A stretch of 64,000 bases of DNA, from positions 11,598,032-11,662,031 of the forward strand of contig NC_086256.1 of assembly GCF_021018805.1 (NCBI RefSeq), read 5' to 3'. The stretch is from Prinia subflava (lineage: Eukaryota > Chordata > Aves > Passeriformes > Cisticolidae). Under the pieces are notes generated by a model, which made no database searches, was not told the DNA's origin, and saw only the letters and a list, made by a program, of their open reading frames with translations. Within the stretch, counting starts at the first letter, position 1; every line of letters begins with the position of its first letter. Positions 48,124 through 61,656 of the stretch are shown here, piece by piece. Position numbers and translations under genes: made by a program.

Positions 48124-51100
48124 CTGCAAGGGAAAGAAAAAAGATAACAGTTTAAAAGTCAAATATTTTCCTTATCTTTAACTTTCAGAAACAGTGATCA
48201 TACGAACAGATTCATACCAAACTGGATAGCAGTTCATTCATAAAGTCTAATTCCCCCTTCCATTTAACTGTACCAAACCTATCTGTCCACTGTATTAAAA
48301 AAAATAAAACTATACATCCAGAATCTGCTTACAAAATATATCTCCCACAAAGAGATGCTAAATTATCCTCCACTTTACTCAACACAGGACATGTGTCCAG
48401 TGCTGGAGAAAGATTTCCACCCTACATAGCAATTATGCAGTAGAGAGATTCAGTCTCATGACAAATCACAAGTAGAAGCACGGGCTGCTCACCAGTCTGA
48501 ACACGAATCACAGAAATCCAAGGACATCTCTTGAGGGCAGTCCTGGCAGTGCCACCGAACCCCCTGGATAGGTTCAATCCCGCAGTTATCACACTGTGGA
48601 GCAGATGGGAGAGCCCTGAGCAAACAGCACTGGAGGCACCTCCATGGCTGACAGTGCCCACCAGCTCACCCCAGGAAACCTCAGTGTGCCCCTGTGCTCT
48701 GCCAGCCCCCACAGCCAAATTCTCCTCACCATGGAGCACAATGCATCCGTGGATAAAGGAGCCTCATTCTCTACGAGAGGCCTCCAGAGCCCTGAGGATC
48801 CAGCAAGTTTTGCCTTGCTTCCCACTCCCCTAATGCTCCCCCCTGGCATGACCCTGCTGAGAAAAGCAGCCCAGCCCTGCCTGCAGGCACTGCTTATCCT
48901 CAGGAGGCTCCAGGCACTGCTGGGACACAGCACAGGCCATGGAATGTCAGCCTTGGCAGGGCAGAAGGGGCAGTAAGAGCAGACCACCAGAGCTTGCTGG
49001 GGGCTGTGGATCAACAGGGCACCCTGATGCTCTTTCCAGCTCAGGAAATGCAGTAACACATCACCAGTGGGCTGGAACTGAAAGCCAGGTGGCTGGGAAG
49101 GAAGGGGAATAACACATTCAGAGAAGGAAAATGGAGGTCTGAACTAAAACTGAGTAAGAAGAGAAGAACTAATCCCAAGTGCAAGAGTGTGGCATGAAGC
49201 GAAAAAACCCTAAAAAACATGAAAGACTAGATGAAAAATTCATAGTGGTGTAGAAGAGGGGCAGAAATGCAAAAATATTTGATCAAAAAACCCAAACCAA
49301 TAAAATGGGACTTGCAGGCAAGGAGAACTTTTCAAAACTCTGAACTATGAAGAGTGCTGCAGACAGGACTGAAAATGAAAACAGAACGTGGGAAACAAGC
49401 CTGTGTTCCCACAGCTCATCCTCTCCCCATCTATCAGGACCTGCAGCTCTGTCTCAGCAAAAGAAACCCCCGGGCACAGCAGCTGCTCCTGCCACCCCCG
49501 GGGCACTCCGGGCTCCCAACCCCTCACACACAGCTCTGCCACAGCTGCACCCCCATCCACAGCTGGCTTTGGGAGTGTGAGGGCTGGGAAGGAGGAGGGA
49601 CCACTGGACCAAGAGCTGTTCTTTGAAAATATCAAGTTCAGAATAATGCCAGAACTGAAAAATGGGCTCCAGTTATCTGAATTTGAGAACCAAGACAGTG
49701 GAAAGCCTTGACCTGAATTTTTGTGCTCCAGCTCCCCTCTGCCCTGTGAAACAGAAATAATACTCTGCCTTTAATTTCGTAATGAAGAAAAGAAGTATTT
49801 GCAAATTGCTCGGATATTCTAGCACTGAAAGCCATAAAAAGTCCACAAGGGATTCAATAATTCAATATTCAAAGCACAGGTTGAATAATGTGTAGTAAAT
49901 GAGGCCAAAGGCTGTGCAGAACCAAAACTCTTCTCAATGGCTGCTTATTAGGTGAGGTCTGTCCAGCCCAGAGTGAATTTCCTGAGGGAAAACAGCCCAT
50001 GATCACCTGATTTCACAGCTTACTATAATGCATCAAATGCAAAGAAACTTTCAAACTTCAAATGCTTGACACCATGCAATGCCATTTTACTTCTCAGAAT
50101 AATTTTATGTAGAAAAAGCAGTTTGTTAAAATCTGGTTTGCTTGAATAAAGTTTCAAATTCTGGGGGGAAGAAAATGCTAATTTAAAAAATCCCCACAAA
50201 ATGAAATATTGAACATATGATGCCAACTAAAACCAACAAAAATAAGAAGCACCTTGGTGGTCTAATAACTTAAATCTGTCAGTATCAACTGATGAGGCTG
50301 TCTTAATTTTACAGTCAACTTGAATTGAACCTTGAACTATCCTGGCATTCTTATGTAAAAGGGTATTAGAAAATAAATCTATCTCCGTAACATTAAAAAC
50401 CCTATTCCAACAGTTATAGCAACCAGTTAGACACAAAATCCCTTGCAAACCAGAAAATGAGATTTTGAGAAGGGCTTTTCTTTCATGTTGCCTATTAATG
50501 GTTGTTACTGGGACAACGTATCAATTTAATTAATGTTTATTTTCTTAATTTTACATAAACATTTTTTAATGTCCTTGCTTCAACTTCTATCAGTTATCGC
50601 CTGATGTGTGTGAAGTTGCTATAAAACAAAAAATTATTAATCTATTACTCTCATCCAAAATCTCTGTCCCTTCTTTGGCTCAGGTGGAGGCAAAATTACT
50701 CCAAATTCATAATCAGAAAATTATCATTAATGAATCACTGTCAAAACAGAGTGTAGTGTGAAATGGAATTCTGTCATGATTTAACAAGGCTCTCATACAA
50801 GCTGTATTTCCATAATGTGAGAAAAAGGCAGAATGTTTATTAATGTCCATATAACATCAGCATTCAGGGAAAGCTGAGCTACCAGAGTGAATTATGTGGG
50901 CTGTTTTTCTTAAAGAAAATGAGGGAAAAGAGACTCAGTGAACAAGAACTAAGGAAGCAAACTTGTTATATTAAACAAAACCTTTACAGGAAATTCAAAC
51001 CACATTCTCTTGGAAAACTTCTACATTCCACTGAGCAACAGAGGAAAATCTCATGCACTCACCTTAAATCCCACGTGCTGCACAAACCCACTTTCTGCAT

Positions 51101-54100
51101 GCATCTGCTGGAGTTTCTGTTTCTTCAATTTTTTAAACTCTAACAGTTCTTTGTATTCGGGTAACTCTCGATATGTTACTGGAATACTCTCTTCATCCTG
51201 TTCAAGGTAAAAAACCACAGAAAAATATTCTTACTGTAGGAATACAGTAATTAGTAAGACATGTATTTGTTCCATAAATCACTATGTATAATTAATAATG
51301 ATAGCAATACAGTCTAACATACTGGAAAAGTATTTTTAAAATCATAATACACATACCCAGTATTAACTTCTTACCTTTATTGGGAAGAATAAAATGCAAT
51401 GAGAAACACCATGCCATGACTGAAGGAGCAGAGCTTTCAGAGTTATCCAACTCCCTTTATCCCTTTATTGTCTCTTAACAGCTTATGAAAACAGACTGTT
51501 ATTTTTTCATAAATTATGAAGCACTTTGTCTCCCCATGGGCCAGTGCAGACATCTTTGCCAGAGAGGTACTACAAATGGTTCTCTCTTTTTCAAAGACAT
51601 GTGAGTTCTGTTTTTTTCTCAGAGTTTCCTTCAACAAAGGCTGAGGATCTGTTATGAAAGGACAGAATCTCTAATTCTAGTTCAGATGTTCATTTCAAGG
51701 TAATGATTTTATTGTAGCAGCTGTAGTTGGTAGATGTCACCAGTTCTCAAAGATGACAGGTCTTTACTGATGTAGAGCAGTTTTCAAATCCTACACTGAC
51801 AGGAACCTTCAGGTAGGGAAAACAACTAAAACTTGAAGACAGTGATTAAAATTCTTCTAATGTAGCCTGAATGTGTAATTTCCATTTCTTTTTATGAATC
51901 TGTGAAGATTGAAGATTCTGTATTATTTAGTACATTTATTAAAGAAAGTGAGGGAAACAGGCTTTACTACATTTCTGAAAGGCCTTATCAATTATTTAAT
52001 TGCAATTATGAACCTATGTAAAGGACTAGACTGCAAACTATCAGAAAGGTTATGGTTAAATGACACAATTTAGTTGTGTAGTGATAAGCTACATTCTCTT
52101 TAATATAAAACAGGGATTTACCTTCCATGCAAATCTCAAAAATCTTTCCAAGAAAAACTGCCCATCACAAAATAACTGTATACTGATTAATTACACTTTA
52201 ATAGCCCCTGTGTGGACAATTCATTCTGGAATAGTAAATAGATGTGTTCTAGAATAATTAGACTACTCATAAAATTAAGAACTTGTAACTGAAAAGTCAA
52301 TGAACTCTGTTAGGAATGGTGGGTCTTCACTTGAAAATGACTCATTTATACCAAAATATAATTTTTCAGGAATAGTTATGACTGGCAATAATCAGGCAAT
52401 TTTTTTGTCTTTACACAGGAAAAGCATGTGGTAATTCCACTGTGACATCAAAGAAAACCTAATTTTCCTGCTACACTGCTTTTCTTCTGCAAAATGACAC
52501 AAAGTATTTTTTTTCTCCAAGACAGCAACTGTCACTGTGAGCTCTGACTTTTAACACTGGAACAGAACCCTGTATATTAATTTTGAATACAGTTTACAAT
52601 CTCTTTTTGCTTCCAAATTGCTATTATTTTGCATGGATTGTGGGGATCTTTTTGGAAACTGAGCTCCTCTGTGTCTTTCTACCTTACTGAAAGCCAGAAC
52701 TGCATCTATCTGGAAATGTTACTCTAGTGAAGGAAGAAAAGATCATGCCAAATTAAAAAAAGAGTCTGTGTGTGTGGCACATGACCACTGTTATCACTAC
52801 AAAAATGTGAAACTGCATTCTGTCTTTATAAAAATAAATCCCAGTTTATTTATGGTGCCCACATTAATTATGAGTTAGGGCACCATGGCAAAACCAAAAT
52901 GTTTCAGAAAACTGTTCAGAACAATTAGAGAAGATGTATTTAAAAACAATACAGAACAAAAGCATGTTAACTCAAAACCAGCTGCATTGCATCTCTTCTA
53001 ATACGCATTTTGCCTTCCAGACCTTTTAAGATTCTTATTGGAATATGCAAAGTTATCAGGAATGTCTGTAGATGAGCTGAAAGACCATCACAGAGAGAAC
53101 ACAGAACACGAGTAAAGATGGGATTTAAGACTGGGAAATAGATAAGTAAATGTAATCACTAAGGACGACTATGCAGTGCAGGTAAAAAAGGTCAGTAAAG
53201 AAAATGAATGGACTTAAAGTGGGTGGCCTCAATACTTGTGTTATGCAACAAGGTTTTCACACACAAGATGTCACTAAGCTCACAAAAAAATAGAATTAAC
53301 TAGTCAGGTTCTTCAGTCTAAGAAACACAGGAAAACCACAGCGATTCACACCAGCTGTGAAACTTGCCCAGCTCCCAAGCAGTAGGATATAATCCCTCTA
53401 CAATTCTGTATGGAAATAGGAACAAGATATGTCTGAATTCTTGCTGTATAAATGAGGAATTAGCTTGCATGTGATAAATTAGGAAAGTAGCACACTCCAT
53501 GATGTAGCAATTCACTGGGTTAGGATGTCTACTAGAATTTGCCTCTAAGAATACATAAATATGCTTGTTGATTGACAAATCACTCTGTTAGTTCACACTT
53601 AGAAGTGGCTTTTACAAAATTCATAATTAATTCAGCCAGTAGAAGATAAAAAAAACCAATGATGCCAATAGCATTTGAATTTTACTAGGGCTCTGTGTAA
53701 CCTTTCTAAAACACATCTTTAACCAGAATCCCAACTATATCATCTACATGATTTTCCAAACTCTCTTATGCCAGATCACTTACTAAAAATATGCAACTAA
53801 AACTTCTTAGAGATATTTCAGGACAAAACTGTTTATGACTTACAGACTTCCTTCCTGATTTGCTCTGAATTCGTTGCTGTTGGAGGCTCTTATATTAGTG
53901 ATGTATTTATAATTCAGAATGGCTCATGAATCTTATTACAATTTAATACTTACTTGATGGTATCTAATGGTGAAGATGCCTAATCCTCTAAACACTGAAC
54001 AAGGTCACAGTGACAGCAAGCAAGACATTCTCTAATTTAAATGACATACCGATACTTCCTCTTCTGCTGCAGTATCCATATGGCTGTGAAAACTGCATCT

Positions 54101-57100
54101 GTCATCATCTTCATCCATATAAACTGGAGGTTCATGAGATGTCATGAAAGTTGAAGGTTTGAAAAGATGTTTATTTAAAGGATGTTGCCGTCTACTTGAT
54201 GACTACAGTGAAAAAATGGTATATTTTTAAAAACATTCCTTATTTAAATAATCCTCATTGATAAAACTTTGCCTGGAATTTGTTCTTTTGCACTAATTAA
54301 TCTATGATGTTTCCAATTACTTATATCTCTGTATCATGGCCTCCCACTGCTGGAGCTCAACCCCATAATAGGTGGAATCCAATAAGCAGTGCAGCACTTT
54401 GGTAAAAATGCAGCAAGAAAGAGCCCTTACCACAAACCCCCGACCACCTACATAGGTGAGGCTGACAGCAAGAGTGAAACAGAAAGTTAAGGCTGCTACA
54501 GTTCTGAAGACTGAGGACCAGAGAGCAAAAATATTAAAAAAACTTTCAGTGGTGTGTGAGACAAAGCACGGAAGTAATTTTGCACAGGTCCAAGAGCTAA
54601 AAGGTTCATGCTTGACATTTATCAACTTCTTCTATCTGTGCTTTAGAAAAAAGCCCAAGTCTAGACCTATTGTCCTGGTGCAGGAGAGATAAAGCAATTC
54701 ATTGCAATAAAAAGAAGCTTCTAGAGTTAGAAAGAACTGCTCTCTAAAGGGTTTCATTGCCACTGCATGGAAAAGGAACCTAAAAAACATTAGATGAAAT
54801 AAATTACTCCATTACTGCACATCTAGAAACTTCCAACTTTAATGCTGTCTGCAGGTGTAGAATGAATGTCAGTTTTAAAAGAGGTCACTTACAGGCACTC
54901 AGCCCCCATCACTTATGCCCCAGTGGGAGAATATTAAACATCAAAAAGAAGAATTTGGGGTGAATGAAACCGACTCAACCCCTTACTTAGCTACTTTCCA
55001 GACCAGCATTTTGACATTTAATGTCAGAACTTACATTCCTTGACTTAAAAAAACCCTACAGTGTGAATCAAAAACACAAGCATGGAAAGTGTTTTCTCTA
55101 AGCACCATAAAAAAGAATTGTTTTACACAGTGCCTACCTGCTCATACAGCTAAAGCAAAAGGAATACTTGCAATAGTTAGTACTATCTCCTTTTTTAGCA
55201 AGAGCTTTTATTCCTATATCAGTTACAAACCTGTAATATTAGAGTCCAACTCTTTATCTCCAAAGAGGGATTCAATCTCTAGAGAGGCATGTAGCATTAT
55301 CTTACAGTTGTGCACAGTTTAAAAAGTAAAGGCACAGATGACACAAATGATTTAGATGGAATGCATCTATGCAGACAGAATTACCAGGAGGAATTGAGAT
55401 TAGCTCTGTTTGGTCTTAATGGAAGTCTGTAGTAAGAAGCAGAAGGTGGTACCTCTGATCTGCAGAGCTACTGCAGTGCAAAAAGGAAAATAATTTCTTC
55501 TAAGACGAATGTACTATACCTATTGTGTTGCATTTTTCCACTTTCTGCCTTATGATCACCAGATACCTGTGTTTTGGTGTTTTTATGGTTTCCCTTGAGG
55601 TCTCAAACCTCTCTAAATACACCCATGTATAGATGGTATTTCAGCCTGAGTTGACATAGTAATTTACATTTTCTATTAACAGAAAACAGATCTGCACTCA
55701 ATACTAGATCTGGAGTCAGGAAAGGAAAACTGTGCCCATGCTTATGCAGCAGCACTGCCATGCATAACAGTGCTGTGACCTACAAATTGAACTGAGCATT
55801 TGAATTCTCTTCCTTTGGTGTAGAATTAAAATACTACTTAAAAGCAGACACTTAAAGATCATTTTCCCTGTGGGAAATATATCTCTAGATGAAGCTTAAA
55901 AGCAGATGCACTAATGATATTATATAAGGATTAAATTGAAAATGATAAGCCATAATTGAAGAACTGAATACTAGAGTTCTAAATCTCTGATCCAGTTTTA
56001 TTTTCACCAGCAGTAGGTAATGGTTATACAGGAAAAGAAACTGATACATCCTGCTTAATCTCCTGTACCATTAGTTAGAAGAGACATATGTCATATGAGT
56101 AAATATACAAGGTAACTTCAACAAGATGTTCAAAACTGAACAGGCTTCTAACCTCTCTAGTAACCATTTTAAAAAGCATTCTGAACAATCCCTGTGGAGA
56201 AATGCAAGTATTTTCCTGTGAACCATCCCTTTTGACACAAATCTTCACATTAAATATATCTATGTTTCTTCTTTTCCCATAGGTATGTGCTTTAAGTATT
56301 AGCATCCAGTTTTCATACTTCTATTAGGGGCAATAAAGCAGACACACTGCAGCTTCAGTTACTCTTTATCAAAAGTAGGACAGGCACGACCCAGGCTTCC
56401 ACCAGCCCTTGCATCCCCCTTCTGCCACATTTTATCTCCAGTGCAGAGCTGGGAGTAACTAACCTGGGACATGCTGTCAATCCCTGCTCTAACAGACAGC
56501 TCTATTAGCAGGCTCAGAGCTCAATTTCTCCACATACACTGTTTGCTTCACTTTTTCATCTGCTCTATTTCTTACCCAGGATACAAATATAACAGGGATG
56601 CTGCTTCATACAAACCAGGGCAGAACGACCTTACTTATGACCCAGCAATAAGGATGTGAATCACTCCAAAAATTGACCTAAATATTGGTTACACTCTAGA
56701 TAGAAGCCTAAGAAAAATCTGTATGATGGGACCATTACTCTTGCAATATGAGATTGTTAAGAATTTTATTGAAAATATGTTTCACTCTTGATTATACTGG
56801 GTTTGTCCACGGTGTGACCACTATTCAAATCAGTAAAAAATACAGTTAAAAAGTCCCACACTGACTGATTTATAAGTACTCCCACTGTTTATCAAATACA
56901 GTGATCTGCTGCCTGACAACATTACACACATTCTGTAATGATGGTCTTTCCAAACAAAATTAAAAGAACTGGAAAGAACAAAAGATGTGACCAAGGCAAT
57001 TTTAAGTGACAGAGTGACATAATGAACTCAAACAATTATAATTTTCAACGCCTGTCAAAATCAGCCACACAGTATTATACTACAAAATTAGCCCCAGCTG

Positions 57101-60100
57101 TGTAAGTAATTTGAAATCCTGACAGATGAATCTCCACAGCATTTAAGGTATCACTGTTTCCAGCTGGTTTTTGGTTCTTTTGGCAGAAAGCACTTTTCCA
57201 ATAGACAAGGTGGCAGAGCTTTGTATCAACCCATGGACAGCAACTTTTGTTTCCAACCTTTCTAAGAAATCTGCAAGTCTGCCTTTGTGTAGGATGAATG
57301 GAAAGTTTATTCTGTTATTTATCAGAAAGCATCATGGACACCTGGATGCAAACCATTAATGTTACTCCACAAAATGCCACTGTAAAGGGTTTTGAAGAAA
57401 TTTTGTAAATACCGAGGAAAGAAAAAGAAGCCCAAACCCAACAAACAAAATCTCCATGAAACCTCAGACTGTCTTCTTTCACTGTCTATGGAACTCATTA
57501 GTACCCAAGATCATCTTAAAGATTATTTAAATCAAAATATGTGACAGATCTGCACAGAAATTTAGTCATTGCTTTTATAAATTAAGATTTTTTGAGACCA
57601 TATTTTTTTTCTCAGCCATTCCAAGATCAGAAAAACACTGCATTTTAATGGACATTTCAGGCTTAAGTCTATGCTTGAGCTAATTCAGCATGCTCAGGTA
57701 TATATCATTTTCTATGGTTTTATTAATTAGAAGATTACTGTACAATATGAATTACAGAGATCCTTACTTTCTTCCAAGAGGGTTTTCATTACCACTTCCT
57801 GATCAGTTATAGTAAACTTACAAATGAGGAAGAAGTACCCCAAGTACATCATTCTACCCTGCCAGTTCATCCTGCAATCTGAACACTTCACATCCCTAAG
57901 AGGTGTCAGTGTGAAACCACAATTAACATCCAATTCACTCCATAGTGCTACTGGCAAAACAAAAAAATTACTTCATTAAGTAACTTTATTAACCTATTAA
58001 ACGTATTAATGATTCCAACTCAACTTGCACACAAATGCAAACAGAAACAAAGGATTCTGTAATATTGTCTCACCTTTTTGGAATATAAATATAAGTTTGG
58101 TGTTCTTCCTGGAACTGGAATACCAGCTTTAGTCAGTTTAATAAAATATTTCTGCACTCTACTGGCAACCTAGAAAAAAACAACATGCAACAACTCAATG
58201 TCAAATGAAATGTAATTGGTCTTCACTCCAAAATTTTGTCAGGATTGCTACATTGGTTTAGAATACCAGGAAAAGAAATCCTCTGGATTCTACTTTGTGA
58301 CAACTACTCTAACTTGTACTTATCTTGCAGTGCTGCATTTGTACTATTTCCAGATGTTTTGACAGCTTTCAGAGGAAAAAATTACCCTTCTTTAAACATA
58401 TGCAGAAGATTTTGCAAAAATTGTGGTAGAAAGACCTTCAGCAGTTTGCTTCCTGCTGCAGCTAAACTCATTTTTAAGAATGCCAGATACGTTATCCATA
58501 GTTAGCACACAGAAAGTAGGTCTCCATTTATGAAATAAGTAAGCATGTCTATTTTTTGAGATGTGGAGAAATATAGCTATGAGCAGAAATGAGGTGATCC
58601 AATATACTGAAATACTTAATCATATTTTTATCTGAAAGCATACAAATGAAATAAAAGAAATTAAAATACTGGAAACACAGAACTTCAACATTTTTTAATT
58701 CTGGTCAAAATGAAGAAATTCTGTCATTTTAGGGGAAAAATTCCAGCAAGTCAGATGCAGAAATATGTCTCCTCATCTGTGTCTTTCTTCAGTCTGTGAT
58801 ATTTACATGTCTGCCCATTCTGCAGTACTGATGTGCAGGAAATTCAGCACCACAGAGTAACTCTGAGCACAGCTGGTGTCACTACACTTGATGTACAGAA
58901 TTAAATTCATGCTGTCAAGATCTAATGAACAATTAGGTTTGGCAACCTTGCCATGGGCTTTGGGGCACATTTAACATTTGGTATTTGAGATCCAGTGTAA
59001 GAGTCACATTGCTAGTGGTGAAATGCAGGCCCTGCTGTTACATTTTTAAGACAAAATGATTACTGAAAATACACTGAATTTTCTTTACTGATACTAAAAA
59101 AAAAAAAGTGAAGATAAGGGATTACTTCTCCAAGTGTTTTACATGTTACCTGCTTTGCTGTTCTATTTCCCAGCTCATCTGCTATCTTCTGCCACCGTCG
59201 GGACTCTACCTCCTCTGGTGGATACTTCAAAAGCAATTGCTCCAGCTTTTTCTAAATCAACAGCGACAAGGAATAAATACATTTTTCCTTGTACAGGTAT
59301 GAGTTGTCCAATATCTAAATACATGTGACTCTGACCTCCCAAGTGCTATAAACATTATCATACAATTTACTTTTATGCTCATGTATGCTGACAGAGGTAC
59401 AAAATTGAAGAGTTTCCTGTTACCTGTTCCTCTACAGTCCACAGCTGGTTAAAAGTTTCAGGTTTGGTCTCATCGCAAAGTCGCCCTCTTATCATCTGCT
59501 CAAATACAGGACACAAAATGGAGTATGTGTTTAGAAAAATTACAGCTGGGATAATTGATTTGAACCCTCCTCCTACTTAAGTTAAACCAACACCAAACCA
59601 AAGCATGAGACTTCAAAACAAAATCTGCCTAAACCGAAGTTTAGTTCTGGGATTTGAGTACAGCAATGGCATGCCATCACCAACATGAACATTTGAAGTA
59701 ACAGTTAAGATATTCACATTCCATACTTAAAAAGGGAAAAAAAATACAAAATTGCTGTTTTCTATTTTTTTTCCCTTCCTTTTGAACAACTACCTGTGGA
59801 CGACTGTTTGTGGAACCTTCTGGACCATCACTTAAAGGCAAGACAGAGTACGAAATGGACTCTCCATCCTTCTTGGGATCCAAAGGACTTTTTGGTCTTG
59901 CAGGGATACCTACTGTAAGCAACACAAAGGAGAATTACTGAACTTCCACACTGGTCATTTCTTTCTGTTAACATATGCCTGCTTTCTTTTACCTTTGTCA
60001 AAGATCAGCTTCACTCTCCTGCTGTTACGTTTTCGGTTCTTGAATTCTCTCTCAAAGTTTCCAAGGCTAGTGGTGTATTGGTCCCAGGCAATCTCAGGGA

Positions 60101-61656
60101 GCTGAACAACTCTCTGAGGAAATGGAAGACCCATATCAACCTGAAAAAACAAGAATGAAAAGTAAAAAGCAGTATTTAATGCAATGCTTTTATATCCAAG
60201 CCCAAACCTACAAATACTGAAATGCTCCAAAACCCAATGCTGCTTTTTATTTGACAGAGGAATGGAAAACCAGAATTTCTGAAGTGCCATGCAGCACAGT
60301 TTTTTAAAGAGAAGGTGAGATCTTTCAACAATTATACACAACAGTGCATATAAAATATGCAGCGGCACGGTCAATGATGGCTTATTGAGCATAAAACTTT
60401 AAAGTGTGCATTTCACAGCTGAAATCAGGTGTTTGACACTTCAATAACCTGTTTCTGACTGTCTTTTATTAAACATACCATTAGCTCAGGACGTGTACCT
60501 TTCTAAACCCAGAAACTCAAAAGATTCAGAGTTTCATCACCTGATGCTTCAACTCCTCCCATCAGAGAAATTCATGCCTATTTTGCACTGATTTTGCTGT
60601 CTTCTGCGTAGAACAAAACTGTTGTAAAGCTCACCTCTTTATTTAAAGGTCACCTGCAAGACTATCGCTCCTTTGGTCCTTTTTGGACAAAAATACACCA
60701 GAGTACTTCAAACTGTCATGAGTATTTCCCCATAAAACGACTATCAAATGCAACACTCTTACATCATGCATGCTATCAACTCATCTCAAAACTTAAAAGA
60801 AAGACAACTTCTGAAACCAAGGGGCTTACACGTGACCTAGATGTCTACAAACCTAGGAAAAGAGAACCATAACTTCACTCTTCACTGAAATACATGTTGC
60901 TGTCCCACTAGGAGGTAACTGTGTTTCCCAGTGGTAGATGCTGCAGTGATACAGGGTTCATGCTGAAAACATCTTTTCAGTACTCCTGTTACTACAGGGT
61001 TTTTTAAAGCTTGAAAAGAAAATATTTCTTTATAGAAATGGATTCTTCTCTATCAGACAATATTCTATTATGTGTAACTCAGTTATGTTTTCTAGTGTTC
61101 ACTTTGGGTTTGGAATACAGACTACATTTCCTGCTCTTTTAACATACCCTACCAAATTCACTCAGAGCACAACATTTTGTTTCTCAAGTGAGAAAGATTA
61201 GAATTTTTTGATCTGATACTTCCAGTCACCTGTAGACTACAAGTTGTCTTAAAATATCTACACTGTAATTAGAAATCTAACAATTACATTTCTATGTACC
61301 AAAAAAAGGAAAGGAAGTGCATCTGATAAAATTATTGAAGACCTATGTCTTACAGATCTAGTAAGAAAGCAAAGATTTTTACTCAGCAGTGGAAAGATTT
61401 GAAGCTCATAATTTTTATGCAAGTATATATATCTATTTTTCAATTTCTATAGATACTGAATTACTACTTATTCAAAGAAAATTCCAAGTAAGACTTAGGA
61501 AAAGTCCACAGAAATACCTTCTTCTGGAGTCTTTCCACAAATCCAATAGGATCTTTCAGTGCTTCTCTCTGGTGTCTGCCTAAACTTTCAAGGTCTTGAA
61601 CTGCTTGAGTACGTTGAGCCTCGAGTACAGCAATCGTCTGTAACAGTCTCTGATAA
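47979..61656 (-). CDS. ZZZ3: ZZZ3 (ZZ-type zinc finger containing 3), C-terminal half, 10 coding exons, partial at the 5' end
   Basis: ZZZ3 is a nuclear subunit of the ATAC (GCN5/PCAF) histone acetyltransferase complex; its ZZ finger reads the histone H3 N-terminus. On the minus strand, exons 61656-61518, 60140-59993, 59912-59794, 59495-59424, 59251-59150, 58169-58074, 54202-54050, 51197-51063, 48593-48493 and 48123-47979 splice in frame to 402 residues and TGA. Residues 1-46 form a charged, coiled-coil-like helix. The SANT/Myb domain lies near 150-205 ([24 protein letters not shown]). A basic then acidic linker follows (MDEDDDR, EEEVSDEES). The ZZ finger is at 322-375 with Cys pairs CDNC, CQDC and CDSC and the His pair HKEDH. 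Human ZZZ3 is about 903 residues, so the large N-terminal exon lies beyond 64,000. The reading frame is nearly unchanged from mammals, far more conserved than neighbouring AK5. The two genes converge. Confidence 0.97.
48493..48593 (-). CDS. ZZZ3: ZZZ3 exon: ZZ zinc finger, N-terminal part
   Basis: The exon is 101 bp. It encodes [20 protein letters not shown], then [14 protein letters not shown] with a split last codon. It holds the CDNC, CQDC and CDSC pairs of a ZZ-type finger, which binds two zinc ions. The donor is gtgagc. Confidence 0.97.
48594..51062 (-). other. ZZZ3 intron, 2.5 kb
   Basis: Contains two GC-richer stretches, about 48,590-49,080 and 49,400-49,640, whose open frames have no recognisable domain. 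The rest is AT-rich. Confidence 0.7.
51063..51197 (-). CDS. ZZZ3: ZZZ3 exon: helix before the ZZ finger
   Basis: The exon is 135 bp (45 codons). It encodes [20 protein letters not shown], then [20 protein letters not shown] and HVGFK. The Lys-rich helix leads directly into the first zinc-binding Cys of the next exon. Confidence 0.96.
51198..54049 (-). other. ZZZ3 intron, 2.9 kb
   Basis: AT-rich unique sequence; nothing recognisable. Confidence 0.7.
54050..54202 (-). CDS. ZZZ3: ZZZ3 exon: linker between SANT and ZZ domains
   Basis: The exon is 153 bp (51 codons). It encodes [20 protein letters not shown], then [15 protein letters not shown] and an acidic end AAEEEVS. It is basic at first and acidic later, and probably flexible. 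Confidence 0.95.
54203..58073 (-). other. ZZZ3 intron, 3.9 kb
   Basis: AT-rich unique sequence. An open stretch at about 54,317-54,690 on both strands has no homology I recognise. Confidence 0.7.
58074..58169 (-). CDS. ZZZ3: ZZZ3 exon: end of the SANT domain
   Basis: The exon is 96 bp (32 codons). It encodes [20 protein letters not shown], then [13 protein letters not shown]-xx-RVQ-x-YF closes the SANT fold. The donor is gtgaga on the minus strand. Confidence 0.96.
58170..59149 (-). other. ZZZ3 intron, 1.0 kb
   Basis: AT-rich unique sequence splitting the SANT domain; nothing else seen. Confidence 0.7.
59150..59251 (-). CDS. ZZZ3: ZZZ3 exon: SANT/Myb helices 1-3
   Basis: The exon is 102 bp (34 codons). 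It encodes [20 protein letters not shown], then [15 protein letters not shown]-x-KIA-x-ELGNRT-xx-Q is a textbook Myb/SANT recognition-helix pattern. Confidence 0.97.
59424..59495 (-). CDS. ZZZ3: ZZZ3 exon: start of the SANT/Myb domain
   Basis: The exon is 72 bp (24 codons). It encodes [20 protein letters not shown], then VEEQ. The Trp in LWTVEEQ is the first aromatic core residue of the Myb/SANT fold. Confidence 0.95.
59794..59912 (-). CDS. ZZZ3: ZZZ3 exon: Pro/Ser-rich linker
   Basis: The exon is 119 bp. It completes the split Val codon and encodes [20 protein letters not shown], then [19 protein letters not shown]. It is low-complexity and probably disordered, between the upstream helix and the SANT domain. 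Confidence 0.95.
59993..60140 (-). CDS. ZZZ3: ZZZ3 exon: conserved region before the SANT domain
   Basis: The exon is 148 bp, acceptor ttttttcag. It encodes [20 protein letters not shown], then [20 protein letters not shown] and RRVKLIFDK, plus one base of a Val codon. The segment is strongly basic near its end, consistent with nuclear localisation. Confidence 0.96.
60141..61517 (-). other. ZZZ3 intron, 1.4 kb
   Basis: AT-rich unique sequence; nothing recognisable. Confidence 0.7.
61518..61656 (-). CDS. ZZZ3: ZZZ3 exon: coiled-coil-like segment
   Basis: The exon is 139 bp. It encodes [20 protein letters not shown], then [16 protein letters not shown] and a helix ending ERLQKK. The first base completes a codon begun in an exon outside or further up the window. 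The donor reads gtatttctg on the minus strand. The length satisfies the phase of the next exon. Confidence 0.95.

Noticed and set aside
54317..54692. Overlapping open frames on both strands in a ZZZ3 intron
   Set aside because: No domain, no matching splice sites, and nothing like ZZZ3; probably chance.
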